DNA of 64,000 bases. It comes from Adiantum capillus-veneris (lineage: Eukaryota; Streptophyta; Polypodiopsida; Polypodiales; Pteridaceae). Numbering within the stretch: position 1 is the stretch's first letter; every line of letters begins with the position of its first letter. The notes beneath the pieces are model-generated. The model had not been told where the DNA came from. It saw nothing but the letters and a program-made list of their open reading frames with translations, and did no database searches. This document shows positions 32,983 through 45,713 of the stretch, piece by piece. Location of the stretch: NCBI GenBank assembly GCA_014529385.2, contig CM043964.1:131295420-131359419 (forward strand), written 5' to 3'. The position numbers and the translations under genes are program-made.

Positions 32983-33234
32983 GAATCCATTTTTTAATTG
33001 TTTTTTTGTTTTAGAAATAGAGTAAGTAAGAAAGACTAACAAGTAATCTTTGCATCTTACTAGATTTGCATGTCACTAAAGAGATCCTACTGCCAAAGGA
33101 AGGGAAAGCTTGAAGAATGATGGTGCCTCCAAGGGAGTGAAAGTTTTTGGGCTTGATGTGTGTGAAAAATAGTGTGTGAATGTACAAGCATCATCAAATT
33201 TATCAAGAAACTCTAAACCATTATCTGTGAGATA

Positions 33235-33751
<517 letters not shown>

Positions 33752-34345
33752 ACTGGTATTGGAACGTTATTTATGGCTTTGGTGGTGTAAGAATAACTGT
33801 GAAGAGCCTTCGCGTTGAGCTGGGAGCATTTTGTAACTCAATCAATAACCATTAGTTGAAGTTTCTACCAAATCTTGTGCATGACATTTCCACACCTACC
33901 GAGTCTAAGCTGCCATTGCTTGCCTCTCTGAAGCTCCTTGACCATTCCCCGATTGCTCAAGTCTTTGAGCCTTGCAACCCACTAAGCAAAGGTTACCATC
34001 AATAATCTGCTCAGTCACCTTCTACTCTAGATTATTGCAGTATGTCTCCATATGTACCTGCATCATCAACACTGCCGAATGCTCCCCATCCCTCAACTTG
34101 ATCACTAGCCCTTCATAATCAAATTGATTGCCTACAATCACTCCCCAAATCTCATCACCTGGCTCAATTCTGCACATTAAAGTGCATCTCACAGCCCCCT
34201 GCTGCTGCTGTATATTGTAGTGCTCACCACTAGCCATGAATTGCAACACCTACATCACTAAGCCTTACTAAACCAAGCTGCAATTTGCATAGGCATGGCA
34301 ACTTGCACCTACTTATGGGCTTTTTCATCGACCTCATCAATCTCA

Positions 34346-34348
<3 letters not shown>

Positions 34349-34403
<55 letters not shown>
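34349..34403. repeat. (AC)n microsatellite
   Basis: About 55 bases of uninterrupted AC repeat inside the small LTR element. Confidence 0.97.
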
Positions 34404-34405
<2 letters not shown>

Positions 34406-34549
34406 TGTCACATTTTTCAAGAAAATCAGACCTGTTAGTTGTAATGAGCACAACAATTCAACCCCAAATTATAGCTTCCGCTTGCATGAAAACAGAGAGT
34501 ATCCTATTGTGATGAATGGACGATGTCTTCTCGTCTCTCTAGTATGTCA

Positions 34550-34550
<1 letters not shown>

Positions 34551-34587
<37 letters not shown>
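34551..34587. repeat. Poly-C run of 37
   Basis: A pure C homopolymer, the second long one in the same element. The length may be inexact because of sequencing slippage. Confidence 0.9.
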
Positions 34588-35083
34588 TTCTTAATTAGAG
34601 ATTAAGTGGTTTCCTTTTCTTTTTTTTTCTATAAGCACTAGCTCTCACAACTAGTTTTTCTCTACTTGTGATAACGGTTCTGTTCACTTGCCAGAGTATG
34701 TGTTGAATCTCATTACAAGGGGGAGAAGAAAAGATCACAGGGGACACTAACACAAAGAGTAGCTTGAAGAAAAATATTACCATGAAGATGAAGATGAAGA
34801 AGAACCAATCAACCAGTCAACCACAATGATGAAGAATGAAGACACCATGAATATTCAACTAAAATCCGCTACACAACAATAGAAATGCCACAAGAATGAA
34901 TGAATGAATCATATCAATGATTGTACTCTAAAGATTAGTTGAACCTAGGCATGATAAATGGACACCTTGTGAACCTAGGATGATGAATCAATTTGAACCA
35001 CCTAATGATGTATCAGTGGACCATTCAAAACCCTAGACTAATCATAATCATGTGTACACCATGACTAGGTTTAAGGAGAGGAT

Positions 35084-35464
35084 TTTTGGGACATAACCTA
35101 TGCATGGGTACTATCCATATCTCTCCTATGCATGACATCCATGACACACATGATCATCCATAAGAATAATCACTTGGGCCATCTGACACCTCACACGATG
35201 AGTCAATGAATAATGAGCCTCACTTGGAAATGCATGAATTAGAGACATCTTTTAGCACTCATGAGCCCACAAGGAAGATTCTCTATTCCACATCATGCAT
35301 GACCTCAGCTAGCATCTCTCGCTAGCTCTATAAGAGCAATCTTGTATGCAATTATATAATAGATACAAATATATACCTTTTTCTTGTGTACATCTTTGTG
35401 TCTGTGTGTGTGTGTGTGTGTGTGTGTTTCCCATGACTCCTTATCGCCGTCACCCACCATAGCT
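35084..35464 (+). repeat. Right LTR of the small element, truncated
   Basis: This matches 33235 onward, has a GT microsatellite (35403-35428) where the left LTR has CT and C runs, and stops after CACCATAGCT. Confidence 0.7.
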
Positions 35465-35634
35465 ATACAAGAAAAAGCTATATATTAGTATCTATTATGT
35501 AACTGCATACAAGATTTCTCTTATAGAGCTAGGGAGAGATGCTAGCTGAGTTCTTGCATGATGTGGAAAAGAGAATCCTCCTTGTGGGCTCATGAGTGCT
35601 AAAAGGTGGCTCTAATTCATGCATTTCCAAGTGA
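35465..35634 (-). repeat. Inverted fragment of the same LTR
   Basis: The minus strand of this segment matches the LTR from CACTTGGAAATGCATG to TTTTTCTTGT. It is a third, partial and inverted LTR copy joined to the end of the right LTR. Confidence 0.8.
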
Positions 35635-35880
35635 CACAACTCAATAGTGTGGAAAGAAACTACACGACCATAGAAAGAGAAGGATTGGGAATGGTCTATG
35701 CCATCAAAAAGTTTAGACACTACCTTCTTGCGAACAAACTTATATTTTTTGTGGACCATCAAGCACTATTGTACTTGGTGAACAAACTATGCAATACAGG
35801 ACAAACTGTTCGATGGTATACTATATTGCTTGAGTTTGATTTCACCGTTGTAGTAAAAGGGGACTACATATCAGAGAAAT
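35635..35880 (+). pseudogene. Gypsy RNase H fragment
   Basis: The encoded QLNSVERNYTTIEREGLGMVYAIKKFRHYLL and FVDHQALLYLVNK closely match the RNase H of Gypsy2 (QLNDAKMNYTTTEREGLAMIY and FYVDHQALLYLVNK). It is an isolated piece that begins at the inverted LTR fragment and decays after DFTVVV. Confidence 0.8.
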
Positions 35881-35943
35881 CTAACAACAGTTATGATGAT
35901 AACTGGTACAATACACAATATGTCACAAGCCCAACTAGAAAGC

Positions 35944-35951
35944 TATAAATA
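35944..35951 (+). promoter_or_regulatory. TATA box of a possible relic LTR
   Basis: TATAAATAGGG is a strong plant TATA sequence. It is followed by about 400 bases of leader-like DNA and then a gag-like frame. The LTR borders are not recognisable. Confidence 0.35.
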
Positions 35952-36365
35952 GGGATCACTAATTCATTTTTGGGACTACAAATCTTGGATCCTAGTTCCT
36001 TGTATCTTGTATCTTAGAGCTATTATTCTCTTGAAATTCTAATCACACTAAGCATACTTGACTCATCATTATACTTGTCTATTGATCTAAATATGCAATT
36101 CTAGTTTTAGTTTCCAGTTCCAACATTCATTCTATTTTCAATTCTAGTGTTCATTGTCATGTCCAATTCAAATCTTGCATTCTATTTATAGTATTATATG
36201 CATTAAAGTCTTGTGTTGATATGAACTAACTCTAATTACCAACCTGAAATAGCTGTCTGAAAGTGTCCAACTCATTCCATTTTGGCAAAATTAGTGGCTT
36301 GAGCTAAATTTCTCTTGACAGAAGAACTACCTTCCAATTGATGTTAGAGTCATCAGACATCACTC

Positions 36366-36928
36366 ATGCTACCCAAAAGAGTTACGCAAGGTAGAAGGCT
36401 CGCTACCAGATTCATGGATGATCCGAAGCGTGTGAGTCCAATCCAGGAAGAATCAGAGCAAGGCTCTGAGACTGAGAGGGAACCTGCGAATGAGATGGAT
36501 GTTCCTCTAGGGCCAAGAACAACTAATGAATCATGAAATTCTCAGCACTCAACTCATTCTAGGCATAGCAAGTAGAGTAACCATAACGATGAAATTGGTC
36601 TCATGGATCTCAACATCACCAAAAACATATAAGGAGAGCAAGGATAGCAAGAGAATTCATAAGTCACGATACAAACCAACAAAGGTGAGGACAGAGGACA
36701 TAGTTTATGAGATTGAAAAGGACAATGACTAGGAAGCTGACACAGACCATTACAGTACAAGGAGATCCAAAGACAAGAAACCACTTCACAAAACTAGAAC
36801 CAGTCACACCCGCATTTGAGCAATATGCAAGACTCAAGGATATTGACGAGGATGAATGGGGGGAATACTTTCTCCATACACTCAAAGAGGCAATCCAAAA
36901 ATGGTACTACCATTATCCAACCTGCTAG
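36366..36928 (+). pseudogene. Gag-like relic of a gypsy element
   Basis: An ATG at 36366 begins a short charged frame (MLPKRVTQGRRL). Further on, in another phase, ARLKDIDEDEWGEYFLHTL and AIQKWYYHYPT resemble the central gag motif in which a helix is followed by A-x-x-W-(F/Y). Several stops and shifts separate the parts. Confidence is limited to the general family. Sequence from 36931 to 37830 shows no other recognisable feature. Confidence 0.45.
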
Positions 36929-37831
36929 CTCAGGTCATACAACAAGCTCATTAAGGCTTTTTTTTTGGAATATTTAAACAACACGGACTCTTTGAGTTTG
37001 TCAATTTCCTCTTTGATTTTCTTGCCAAATATTTCTTTGTAAGTGTAAGGGGCTTTGTTTACTTGGCTTTGCATCAAGATGTAGAGGAATGGTATGATGG
37101 TAGACATTATATTTTGTTTTGGCTAAAAATCACCAATTTGGTGAATCTTGAAAAATTTGAGCTTTTTTTTGGCTCTCATTGGTGTAGACCTTAAGATTTT
37201 TTTTGCCAGACTTTGCTATAAGGTTTTGTATTTTGGGGTAGCTAGTCGCCAAAGATATGCCCACTGAAGAACTTGATGGTAGGGGAGATTGAGGGCCAAG
37301 TAGGTTTGATGAAATACATCACATCATGACATGGGACCCAAAATATTAAAGCCTACATGTGGTTGTAAGATTTTGTTACATGGAATTTTAATGGGCTCCT
37401 ATGATACTTTTCTATGATTGACCTAGATATGCATGATTAACTAGGTTTTATGTAGGAGGTCTGAGATCTTCACACTTCCTCATTTGGTTTTCATCTAGAT
37501 TTCAAAAACCTTACCTACTCAACAAGATGTTGTCTCCTAGAAAAACCCTAGTACATATAAGGTGTGTTGTGACATTGATACTTATTTGAAAAGTCTAGGT
37601 GGCACTACTTAAATCACTTCTTTCTGTTATATAAAAAGTTGTAAGAGATGTTCCTTTTATGCTTACATGTGATATTGAAAAAATGACCAATTAAGGTCTA
37701 AATTAATTTTTTGTTGAAAAAATGATATATTTAATTTTAAAATATTTTGATCGCCAGATTCATAAATTTAGATTCATTTTCTCGCAAGAAACTTGAGTAA
37801 TATTTCAAGGTCGGTGTCCAAAAAAATACAC

Positions 37832-38030
37832 TGCTAGTAGATGGCAGGATCAACCCCTTTCAAGTCCTTATAAGACCAGGCAAACACATCCTTATACTCT
37901 TTGACCGTCTGAATCAACCTTGTCTTCATCTAGTGCCAGATCCATAGCAATGTAGGCAGGTTTAGGCTACACCGCTAGAGATCCTGAGGTCCATCGTACG
38001 ATTTCCCTGGTTTAGATTTCTCCCTCAAAG
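37832..38030 (-). pseudogene. Gypsy protease-RT linker fragment
   Basis: On the minus strand this reads VKEYKDVFAWSYKDLKGVDPAI, the segment just before RT in plant Athila/Tat-like elements. Gypsy2 has LKEYKDIFAWTYHDMKGGPP at the same point. Nothing of RT follows, so it is a short truncated piece. Confidence 0.7.
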
Positions 38031-38229
38031 ATGATTTTAGTCTTAAATAGTGTACTTTTTGTAATGCAAGGGTACACTTATTTTGTCTTTCCCAAATTCT
38101 TTCCCATTTTCATTATTGCTTTTCATTTCTATTGTCCATACCTCTTTCATTGCAAAGCTCATGGAAGGAGTTGCAGACTCAATTTCTTGGGCGGTTTCAA
38201 AACGTGGTTTCTCCTACGGAAGTGGTGCT

Positions 38230-38520
38230 AAGCTGAAGGACCTACGGTAGGATGTAAGTTTAGATTTCTCAGCTTTTGTTGAGCAGTTTGAGGCTTGTTG
38301 GAAGCAGTTGGAGGTTCCTACGAGGTTTAGTGGAAACTAGTACTTCAAGTTGTCAAAGTTCCTTGATTGCCTACATCCAAATATTAGAGAAAATGTGGAT
38401 ATTGGTGCAGATAGCTATAATGATATGGTGTATTTAGTTAAAGGAAAGAGCAGGAAGGTCAAGAAAAAGTTGGAATTGGGCTTGCTAAAGATATAGAGTA
38501 TATATGCATGTTGCAGCAAC
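38230..38520 (+). pseudogene. Chromovirus-like gag relic
   Basis: Plus-strand sequence reads FLDCLHPNIRENVDIGADSYNDMVYLVKGKSRK, which follows the gag pattern of chromoviruses (F-x-x-GL-x-x-x-IR...V......Y.DMV..A....RK). Stops interrupt it on both sides. Downstream to about 38860 there are only weakly coding-like pieces. Confidence 0.4.
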
Positions 38521-38869
38521 AGTGTGCCCTATGGTCTTGTTGAAGATAGTGTCAGTTATTTGAAGTGTAGAACCTATTGAGGTAACACCAATGGTCAATT
38601 ATGCTCCTTAGAAGTTTCCTGTTTGTGGTGTCTCCATGCCAATGGTGGATGAACTTATTAACAAGGATCAACATTCCATAGAAGAGAGCCTATGCAAAGA
38701 AGAGATAGTCAATGTTAAGTCTCAAGAGCAGAGTGAAGAGGTAAAAGAGCAGTTGGACACCCTTCTTGTGCTCAGCTGATAGTCACTAAATAGAGGGAGC
38801 ACCTACAATTTCCTATGGATTGCACTGGTGATGGATTGGATACGGTTTCTTTTGATCACATAGTGTAAT

Positions 38870-39700
38870 TAGGGCAAAACTACTCCCCTGTTCATACTCA
38901 CGAGCACGACACAGACAACATACTTATCATCCGATGACACGACTAACCCGTAGGTGCACGTAGGCAATCTCGTTAGCTTGTCAGGCTGAGACCAATCTAC
39001 ACATACGCACTTTTATGATGCATCAATCACTAACCCTGGTAGAATGCAACCCACTCTATCCCTAAACGCTCACAACACCATTTACACGTCCAATGAACTC
39101 AGAATCGCATCAAACTTACTAGTCATCATCCTCTCACTAGGACATACTTACCTATAAGTCTAATCTCACCAGATTTGAACCCTAGCTATCTCGAATACTG
39201 TCGCGATAGACCAACAGGTCATAATCCAAAAGTGGGCGAAACTTAAGTTTATCAGTATCTATGTGTAGCTAATCTCTTTCTCATTCCATGAAGCACTTGA
39301 TTATTGAAAACAGACACCGTTTGTGCTACTTACAAGCAAAACAAGCTCAAGGAAGAATCGATCGTGATCAACTCGAAACGGCGAATGTGTGGCGTGGGCG
39401 CGTAGCTCTCGGAGAGACTACCACGATGGAGTGGTCACGTCGTGAATCCGGTGAGGGAGAAGCGCGTAACGAAGAGGATAAGACACACTCACTCTCTCTC
39501 TCTCCCTCTCAGACTCGTACGACACAGGATTAATATTCAAAAAAATGTTGTTCAAAAAATGGTTCTAAGGTGACTTTTATACTTTAGTCACCTTAGCTCA
39601 AAAATCTACATGGGGTTCTCTTGCTCATGATTACAAAGTGGAAATAAATCTGAGTCCTGACTAACTGACTAATATTTACATAATCCAGACGAATGGATCA
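38870..39700 (-). repeat. Possible LTR, minus strand
   Basis: A GC-richer block contains a minus-strand TATA motif (AGTATAAAAG near 39577) followed by CT/GA-rich leader-like DNA. This is how many LTRs in the window look. No partner copy or TSD was found, so the borders are approximate. The stretch 39701-40420 shows no convincing feature. Confidence 0.3.
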
Positions 39701-40423
39701 AAATGATAAGACGTCTTTGACATAAAAAATGGAATTTGATATGCTTTACAAGATGGGCTCATTACAACATTTGGACCAATGGGGATCCAACACATAGCTT
39801 ATTGGGGATTTGATGACCCCATGGTTGATATGGATAAAGAGTCATAGGTGCTTGTTGGTAAAGCTTTGGCCACAATACAGGTGATGTGAGTTTTCTCCTC
39901 CACAAGTAGAGTTTCCTTTGGGTGAGAAATTGTCTACAACTATGGTTATGCTGACAGAGGCAGTTGTGGAGGAGTATTTGTATCATCCACAATGCCCTTT
40001 GGAAGAGATCTCTTGCATGGATATCTTCACTTAACATGGTTGGGAGGGAGGGTCAGGTATGTCCAGTGAGAGTAATGGTATGCATTTAGAAAGTGATGAT
40101 GTGCTTGGTCAAAAGCGGGTGGTATGCCAAGGGGTGCCCAAAGTAGTAGAGATATGCCATGGGCAGCTTATGTGGGTGGTTGGCTATATACCTTGGTGCA
40201 AAACTATTAGAAGCGGTTGCAGGTGAATGGGTGTGATCAATGCCAAGTGTTTGACTCAGGTGGTAGCTATGCTATAATGCAAGGGCCCGCTTGAGAGAAG
40301 GTGGCGGGTAGCAAGATTCAGGCTTTGTACATATGATTTTGTTTTTTCAATTTTCTTGAGTACTAGTATGGTGTTGTAGTTTTTTTAGTTCAATAAGCCT
40401 TTTTGTGTTTGAACATAAATGTT

Positions 40424-40443
40424 TAGCAAGGGGGTTGGGAAAT
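40424..40443 (+). other. Possible polypurine tract and LTR start
   Basis: AGCAAGGGGGTTGGGAAATG followed by ATGGTGCAACC looks like a polypurine tract at the start of an LTR (TGATGGTGC). A TATA-like ATATTTATAC occurs near 41300. No second copy is visible. From here to 43755 there is no gene that I can support, only low-complexity DNA. Confidence 0.3.
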
Positions 40444-41799
40444 GATGGTGCAACCAAAGTTGGTATGTGCTACGAAGTGTTCAAAGCAATGGTATGGGTG
40501 TCTATAGGGGCATGGAAGAGAGCTTAAGCATGTATAAAGGACATGGGCAAGCAAGTAATTGCTGAAGTGTATATTTGAGATGATTTTTTAGGCCAAGAAG
40601 TCTCTAGAATGGGCCAATCAATCTGATAGGGAAAAGTGTTCAAAGTGCTGAAACATTGCCTTGGAATGTGTTTCTTAAGATGCCTTACAAGCCAATCTAG
40701 ACGACTCCTCACATGGAGCTACGGTGTGAAAGTTATGCCAATCCCAAGATGGAATGCTTTGCAGAACCCCAACGGATAGGGCAAATGCAGACAGATGGTC
40801 AAAGCTGATGTGAGTGGATAGCTTTATAGTGCTCAATATGTGGAGCATGTCGGTCTTTTTGGATCATCAATCAAAGCTTGAATGGGAAAGATATGGCCAA
40901 TTAAATAATTCCTAGGGGGCTATATATGTGCCCAATTGACCACATTGGTAGGCACGCAATCTGATGTTTCCTTGGTCTTGCTAGGTTTCTTGGAGACGGT
41001 GCTAGGAGATTTTTGTTATTTTTCATGGCAATGGTTTGTGGTCTTAAGATGGTCAAAATGCAGCAAGGGTTGGGTGATTTGGAGCCAAGAATGCAAGCTT
41101 CTGGCACTGCTTCATAGCTTGACCATCAGGTCCATGGGCAAAAAATAGGATGGTTTTGAAGTGAGGAAGAAAACTTTCGTTTTTACAAGGTTCTTTGGGT
41201 TTTTGTTTTTCCAACCCACCCAATGGAGGGGCAGTCTAGACCTTCCATGTGGCACCATAGAGATCCAATATGCAAGGGTGGGGTCCAAGGGTGCACGATA
41301 TTTATACTAGGCCATAGTCCCTATGGTGTACATCAAAAAGAGAAAGAAATCTCTCTCACAACCTAACCATGGCATGTATAGGTGGTGCTATTGTAGGCAC
41401 AAAAGGTGGTGGTTTTGGTTGTGCAGGGCGACGGACGGTGATGTGGTGGTGACATGGTTAAATGGTAGCGATCGGCGTCCGATGTTGCTGTTTGGTGTGT
41501 AGAGAAATTTCCATACAAAATTACCAAATTGAGGAGACAAGCGTTCGATGCTCCACAAATTACTAAAAAAGGACCAATTTTTTGTAGAAATAGAAAAAAT
41601 GATCATTTTTTGGGCTTTTTTTCCGGCTTCCAAGAGGAGATGCCGTCACAAGTGTGTGTACAATTTCTTTTGGTGTTGAATGAAACTAAGAGTTCCCTAC
41701 AGTTTGTGTAACCCCCACCCCCTTTTTTCTCTTTTGTTGTTGCTCTTTGTGTGTGTGTCAATGTAGGCGGATGTGTGTGCCCGTGGGTTGTTTTGTGGT

Positions 41800-41801
<2 letters not shown>

Positions 41802-41855
<54 letters not shown>
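41802..41855. repeat. (AG)n microsatellite
   Basis: About 54 bases of AG repeat. The serine/leucine-rich frames across it are artefacts. Confidence 0.95.
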
Positions 41856-41857
<2 letters not shown>

Positions 41858-43755
41858 TTTGTGTGTGTTTGTGATTTGTGAAATAGAAGCTCTGTGGATG
41901 ATGTGTGGTTGTTGATTCTTGAAGCATGCATATGAGCATTTGGTTTTGGTGACCACGTTGGCACTCAATTTGTGTGCAAATGGTAGTTTGTTGGTGCGAG
42001 TGCGTTGTTTGAAGGTGTTTTCTAAGAGGATAAGGGTGTTGTGAATACCCTGGGCTATAGAGAGGCATTTTTTGTGTGTGCTGGGTGTAATGGAAATGGC
42101 CTATGAACTTTGAGAATAGCGGAATTAGGAAATTATGTGAAGCACGTTTGAGAGATTACTTTGTGAACATAGTGGGTGAACTTAATTGATGGTAGCAACA
42201 TAAACATGGTACCTAGTTAACTTGGCATGAACAATACTTTTGCAAGAGAGAGAGTTTAGAGAACATGAGAATTAAGAGAGACTTGGTACAATACAATCTT
42301 TGTGTTTCCTTGTGACCTGCGTGATGCAATGAGGATGGAAAGCTTCATGCATCACAAGCATAACATAAACTTGTAGAAAGCATTAACTATTCCAAGCCTC
42401 GATCCCAAGGCCTCAAACACCTTCAAAGGTGGAGAGAGCTAGTGGGGAATGAGGGTAGGGAAGGGGAAGAAGAAACATTCCATAGGGGAAAGAAATAGTC
42501 CCTCACTTATCATCACTCTTCTTGCTAGCATACATAATAGCATAGTAATGAAGATGGAGAATATAGAAATCTTAAGCATTGAAGCATGGCTCTTGGTTGG
42601 ATTTGCATTCCATAGCCAAGAGTGTTGGTGTAGGCTCTTACTTCTCACAAGCTTGGAGAAGGAGGTGGTGTTCCTCTACTTTCACCAAGTGAGAATGGTC
42701 CAAAAAATGAGTGTGTCTGTGTGGTGTATATCCCCCTAGCACCCCCCTTGGGCGAGCCGCAACCTTTCCACATGCTGCAAGCTCATTGGAGCCTTCTCCC
42801 CCTAGCCAATCACATGCAGCATGTAGTCAAGTACATGGGTAGTCTTTTGACAAGTGTCCTCCTTACCCCTTAGAGAGAGAGAGAGCTCTTGCAAATATCT
42901 AGATATTTTTTGGATGGAACTAGAAGCTCATTGGACCCATCTTTAGCCCAACCAATAGCATTCAAGCACACCATGTGGTTAAGCTTATTAGTGAGAGTCT
43001 GATATGTGTCCCATGTGCCCTTTTAGAAAAGGGGGTGCCCCTTGGGTGAGTGGAAGGTTAGGTCAGAGATTCCCCTAACTTTGGGACTTTTATGCATAGG
43101 AAGCTTCTCAAGCAACTTCCTCATTAAGTATGACAAGTACCTCAAGTACCCTAGTCATCAAGCATGACAAGCACCTTAGGTGGAGTTCCCATCTCAAGCT
43201 CAGCCCTAGCTTGCCTAAGGTCCAAAGGCAAGTTTAGGTCGGGTTCCCATCTCAAGCACAGGAAGAAGTTGAGGCGGTTATATTGTCAGATTGAGTACTT
43301 TGTGGTTATGTATGGATATGCGGTCAATGTATTTTGGAAACCTGCAGCCTTTGTGAGGGTCGAGTGAGGTTTTTTGAAGCCTTGCCTTGGGAGCTTTGGT
43401 ACCTTGGCAAGGTGGATTAGGTACTGGAGCGAACCCCCGACTGGCCCCGTGAAAGACCTCATATGTCGTTTACGACTATGGGAAGAAGGTGGATGTATGG
43501 ATATATGGTACAAGACAGTGTATGGATTGCATTTGCATACACGTCCATGTGGACATTGTTTTAGAGTATTTATGCATAGTATTGAGTCGGTCTGTGGAAA
43601 AGTGAGTCAGTGGATTTTCCCTTGGCAGTGAGAGATTTTCTGTCAGTGTTTATGAGCACTTTGGTTGAGATTGTCACTTGAGATATTGTCCAAATACAAA
43701 CGAAACTCTGCCAAAATTTTGTCAAAATCCTTTGGAAGAAATTGAGAGAGTGAAG

Positions 43756-44568
43756 ATGGCAGAAAGTTCAACTCAAGTCACACAGATTGTTGGAGAGAAG
43801 TTGACCAGAGAGAACTACAGCATATGGTCTTACAGGATGGAGAACTTTATCATGGGCAAAGGTTTATGGGATTACATTACAGGTGAATAAGAGTGTCCCG
43901 AGGTTGGTTTGGAACCAAATAGAGAGAATGTTGAAGCACATAAAACATGGCAAGCAGGAATAGAAGCTTACAAGAAGTGGATCGAGAATTCAAGGAAAGT
44001 GATGCATTGGACTTCACTATGCATTAGTGACTTCTTTATACCACATGTGAAGAAGACTCAATCTCCAAAGGAAGCGTGGGAGATACTAGCAAGAATGAAC
44101 AGCTCCAATACAGAACCACGAAAAGTTCACTTGAAGCAAAGGTTACATTGTGTATGGCGAGGAAATAGATCCATATCAGATTATGTGACAGAGATAAAGC
44201 AAATACAGGAAGATCTTGCGAGCATTAATGTTGAATTTCCAGATGATGACTTAGTTTCAATGACATTGAATGGTTTGGGACCGGAATACAAGTCATTGGA
44301 TACATCTGTATCTGTTCAAGGACACATGCCTGATTTGGAAGAGTTAGTAAATCTTTGTTTACAAGAAGAGGTGAAGTTAGGCAAGTTAGGTCCTTCTACA
44401 TCAAATAACAATTCCAGAGATCAGGTTTTTTACTCTAGAGGTCGTGAAAACAATAGAGGTGGAAGAGAAAACTATGGTCGTGGAAACAATGCTGGAAGAG
44501 GTCAATGGCAAAACCAACAAAGTCAAAGTTACAATGATTATAGCCAAAGAGGTAGGGGGAGAGCCTGA
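43756..44568 (+). pseudogene. Copia3 gag
   Basis: It starts at ATG 43756 (MAESSTQVTQIVGEKLTRENYSIW), a typical copia gag beginning with the N-Y-x-x-W motif. TAA at 43888-43890 interrupts it after YITGE. The following sequence keeps the same phase through PKEAWEIL and LNGLGPEY to an RG-rich tail, then TGA at 44566-44568 where CGA would restore the Arg-rich pattern. The capsid role is inferred from the family. Confidence 0.85.
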
Positions 44569-45501
44569 ACTCGTGGACGTGGAGGTGGACGATTTGTACA
44601 TCTTCAAAGAGATGGATATTGTAACAGATGTGGCATTTATGGTCACTTTGAAAGAGAATGTTACACAAGGCTAAATCAAAATCGTGATCGTGGTAGAAGA
44701 GGCCGAGGTTATGGCAAACATGGAGGAAAATTTGCTGGGTACAATCCTCATGATCAAAATATATATGACAATAGATCGAGTGGACATTTATTTCCTATGG
44801 AGCATGTTGTTGGAAGCATGGTGGAGCCACATCATACAGATGATTGGTATTTAGATAGTGGTGCCAAAAATCATATGACATATCATGGTGAATGGTTTGA
44901 CAGAAAAGAGAAATTAGAAGAGGATGAGTTTGTCGCTACAGGTGATGATACTATGCATCGGATTACACATGTTGGTTCAGTTCCATTGCTAGAAAAAGAC
45001 GGGACATACAACACATTGGGAGATGTTCTATATGTGCCTTCAATCACAAAGAATTTAGCATCAGTTGGACAAATAGTTGGACAAATGACAGATCAAGGGT
45101 TGCAAGTCCATTTTAATCATTATGGCTGCTTCATAGAGGAGTTCCACAAAGGCAGACCAGGCAAGATATTGGCACATGGAAGAAAGAAAGATCGCTTGTT
45201 GTCATTGGAAGCTGGAGATCCATGTTTACACAGTGGTATGTATGCAAACAAATCAGCCACTCAAGATAATTGGGCAGAGTTATGGCATAAGAGGATTGGT
45301 CATGTCAATTTTAGAGGACTAAAGCATATGCAATTAAATCAAATAGTACGTGGATTACCAAAGTTTGGCAGATTGAATTTTGATCATGTTTGTGAAGCTT
45401 GTCAATTTGGAAAGCAATCTCGTTTACCATTTCCAAAGAGGGGGAGAATTAGCCAAAGTCCCTTGGAAATTGTTCATTCAGATATTTGGGGAACTTTGTG
45501 A
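44569..45501 (+). pseudogene. Copia3 zinc knuckle, protease and integrase N-terminus
   Basis: In phase with gag. A CCHC knuckle (CNRCGIYGHFEREC, from 44620) is followed by the protease active site (WYLDSGAKNHMT) and DVLYVPSITKNLASVGQ, then the HHCC integrase domain (LWHKRIGHVNF ... CEACQFGKQ). The first integrase Asp is in VHSDIWG, the last intact motif before the stop TGA at 45499-45501 inside a tandem duplication. Confidence 0.88.
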
Positions 45502-45713
45502 TCATGCTACGCCAAATGGTTGTCGATATTTTATCACATTCACAGATGATTACAGCAGAATGACATGGGTTTACTTTCTAAAGCCAAAGTCCTTTGGAAA
45601 TTGTTCATTCAGATATTTGAGGACCTTATGATCATGCTACGCCAAATGGTTGTCGATATTTTATCACATTCACGGATGATTATAGCAGAATGACATGGGT
45701 TTACTTTCTAAAG
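45452..45713 (+). repeat. 131-bp tandem duplication inside Copia3 integrase
   Basis: Units 45452-45582 and 45583-45713 both start GCCAAAGTCC. They differ by a few bases and one single-base gap. As 131 is not a multiple of three the phase shifts, and the integrase segment FITFTDDYSRMTWVYFLK is encoded twice. Confidence 0.92.

Noticed and set aside
36925-37107. 60-codon minus-strand frame rich in Lys and Glu
   Set aside because: No recognisable motif and no support from neighbours; could be part of old gypsy coding but not demonstrable.
39288-39533. Plus-strand 81-codon frame with many charged residues
   Set aside because: It lies in an LTR-like block next to a minus-strand TATA motif; no domain or conserved pattern.
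41603-42068. Overlapping minus-strand frames rich in Ser-Leu
   Set aside because: They cross the AG microsatellite and have no other coding signal.
43164-43631. Plus-strand frames before Copia3, considered as a host exon or the Copia3 5' LTR
   Set aside because: They lack domains and splice context, and the sequence does not match the Copia3 3' LTR at 48254-48505.
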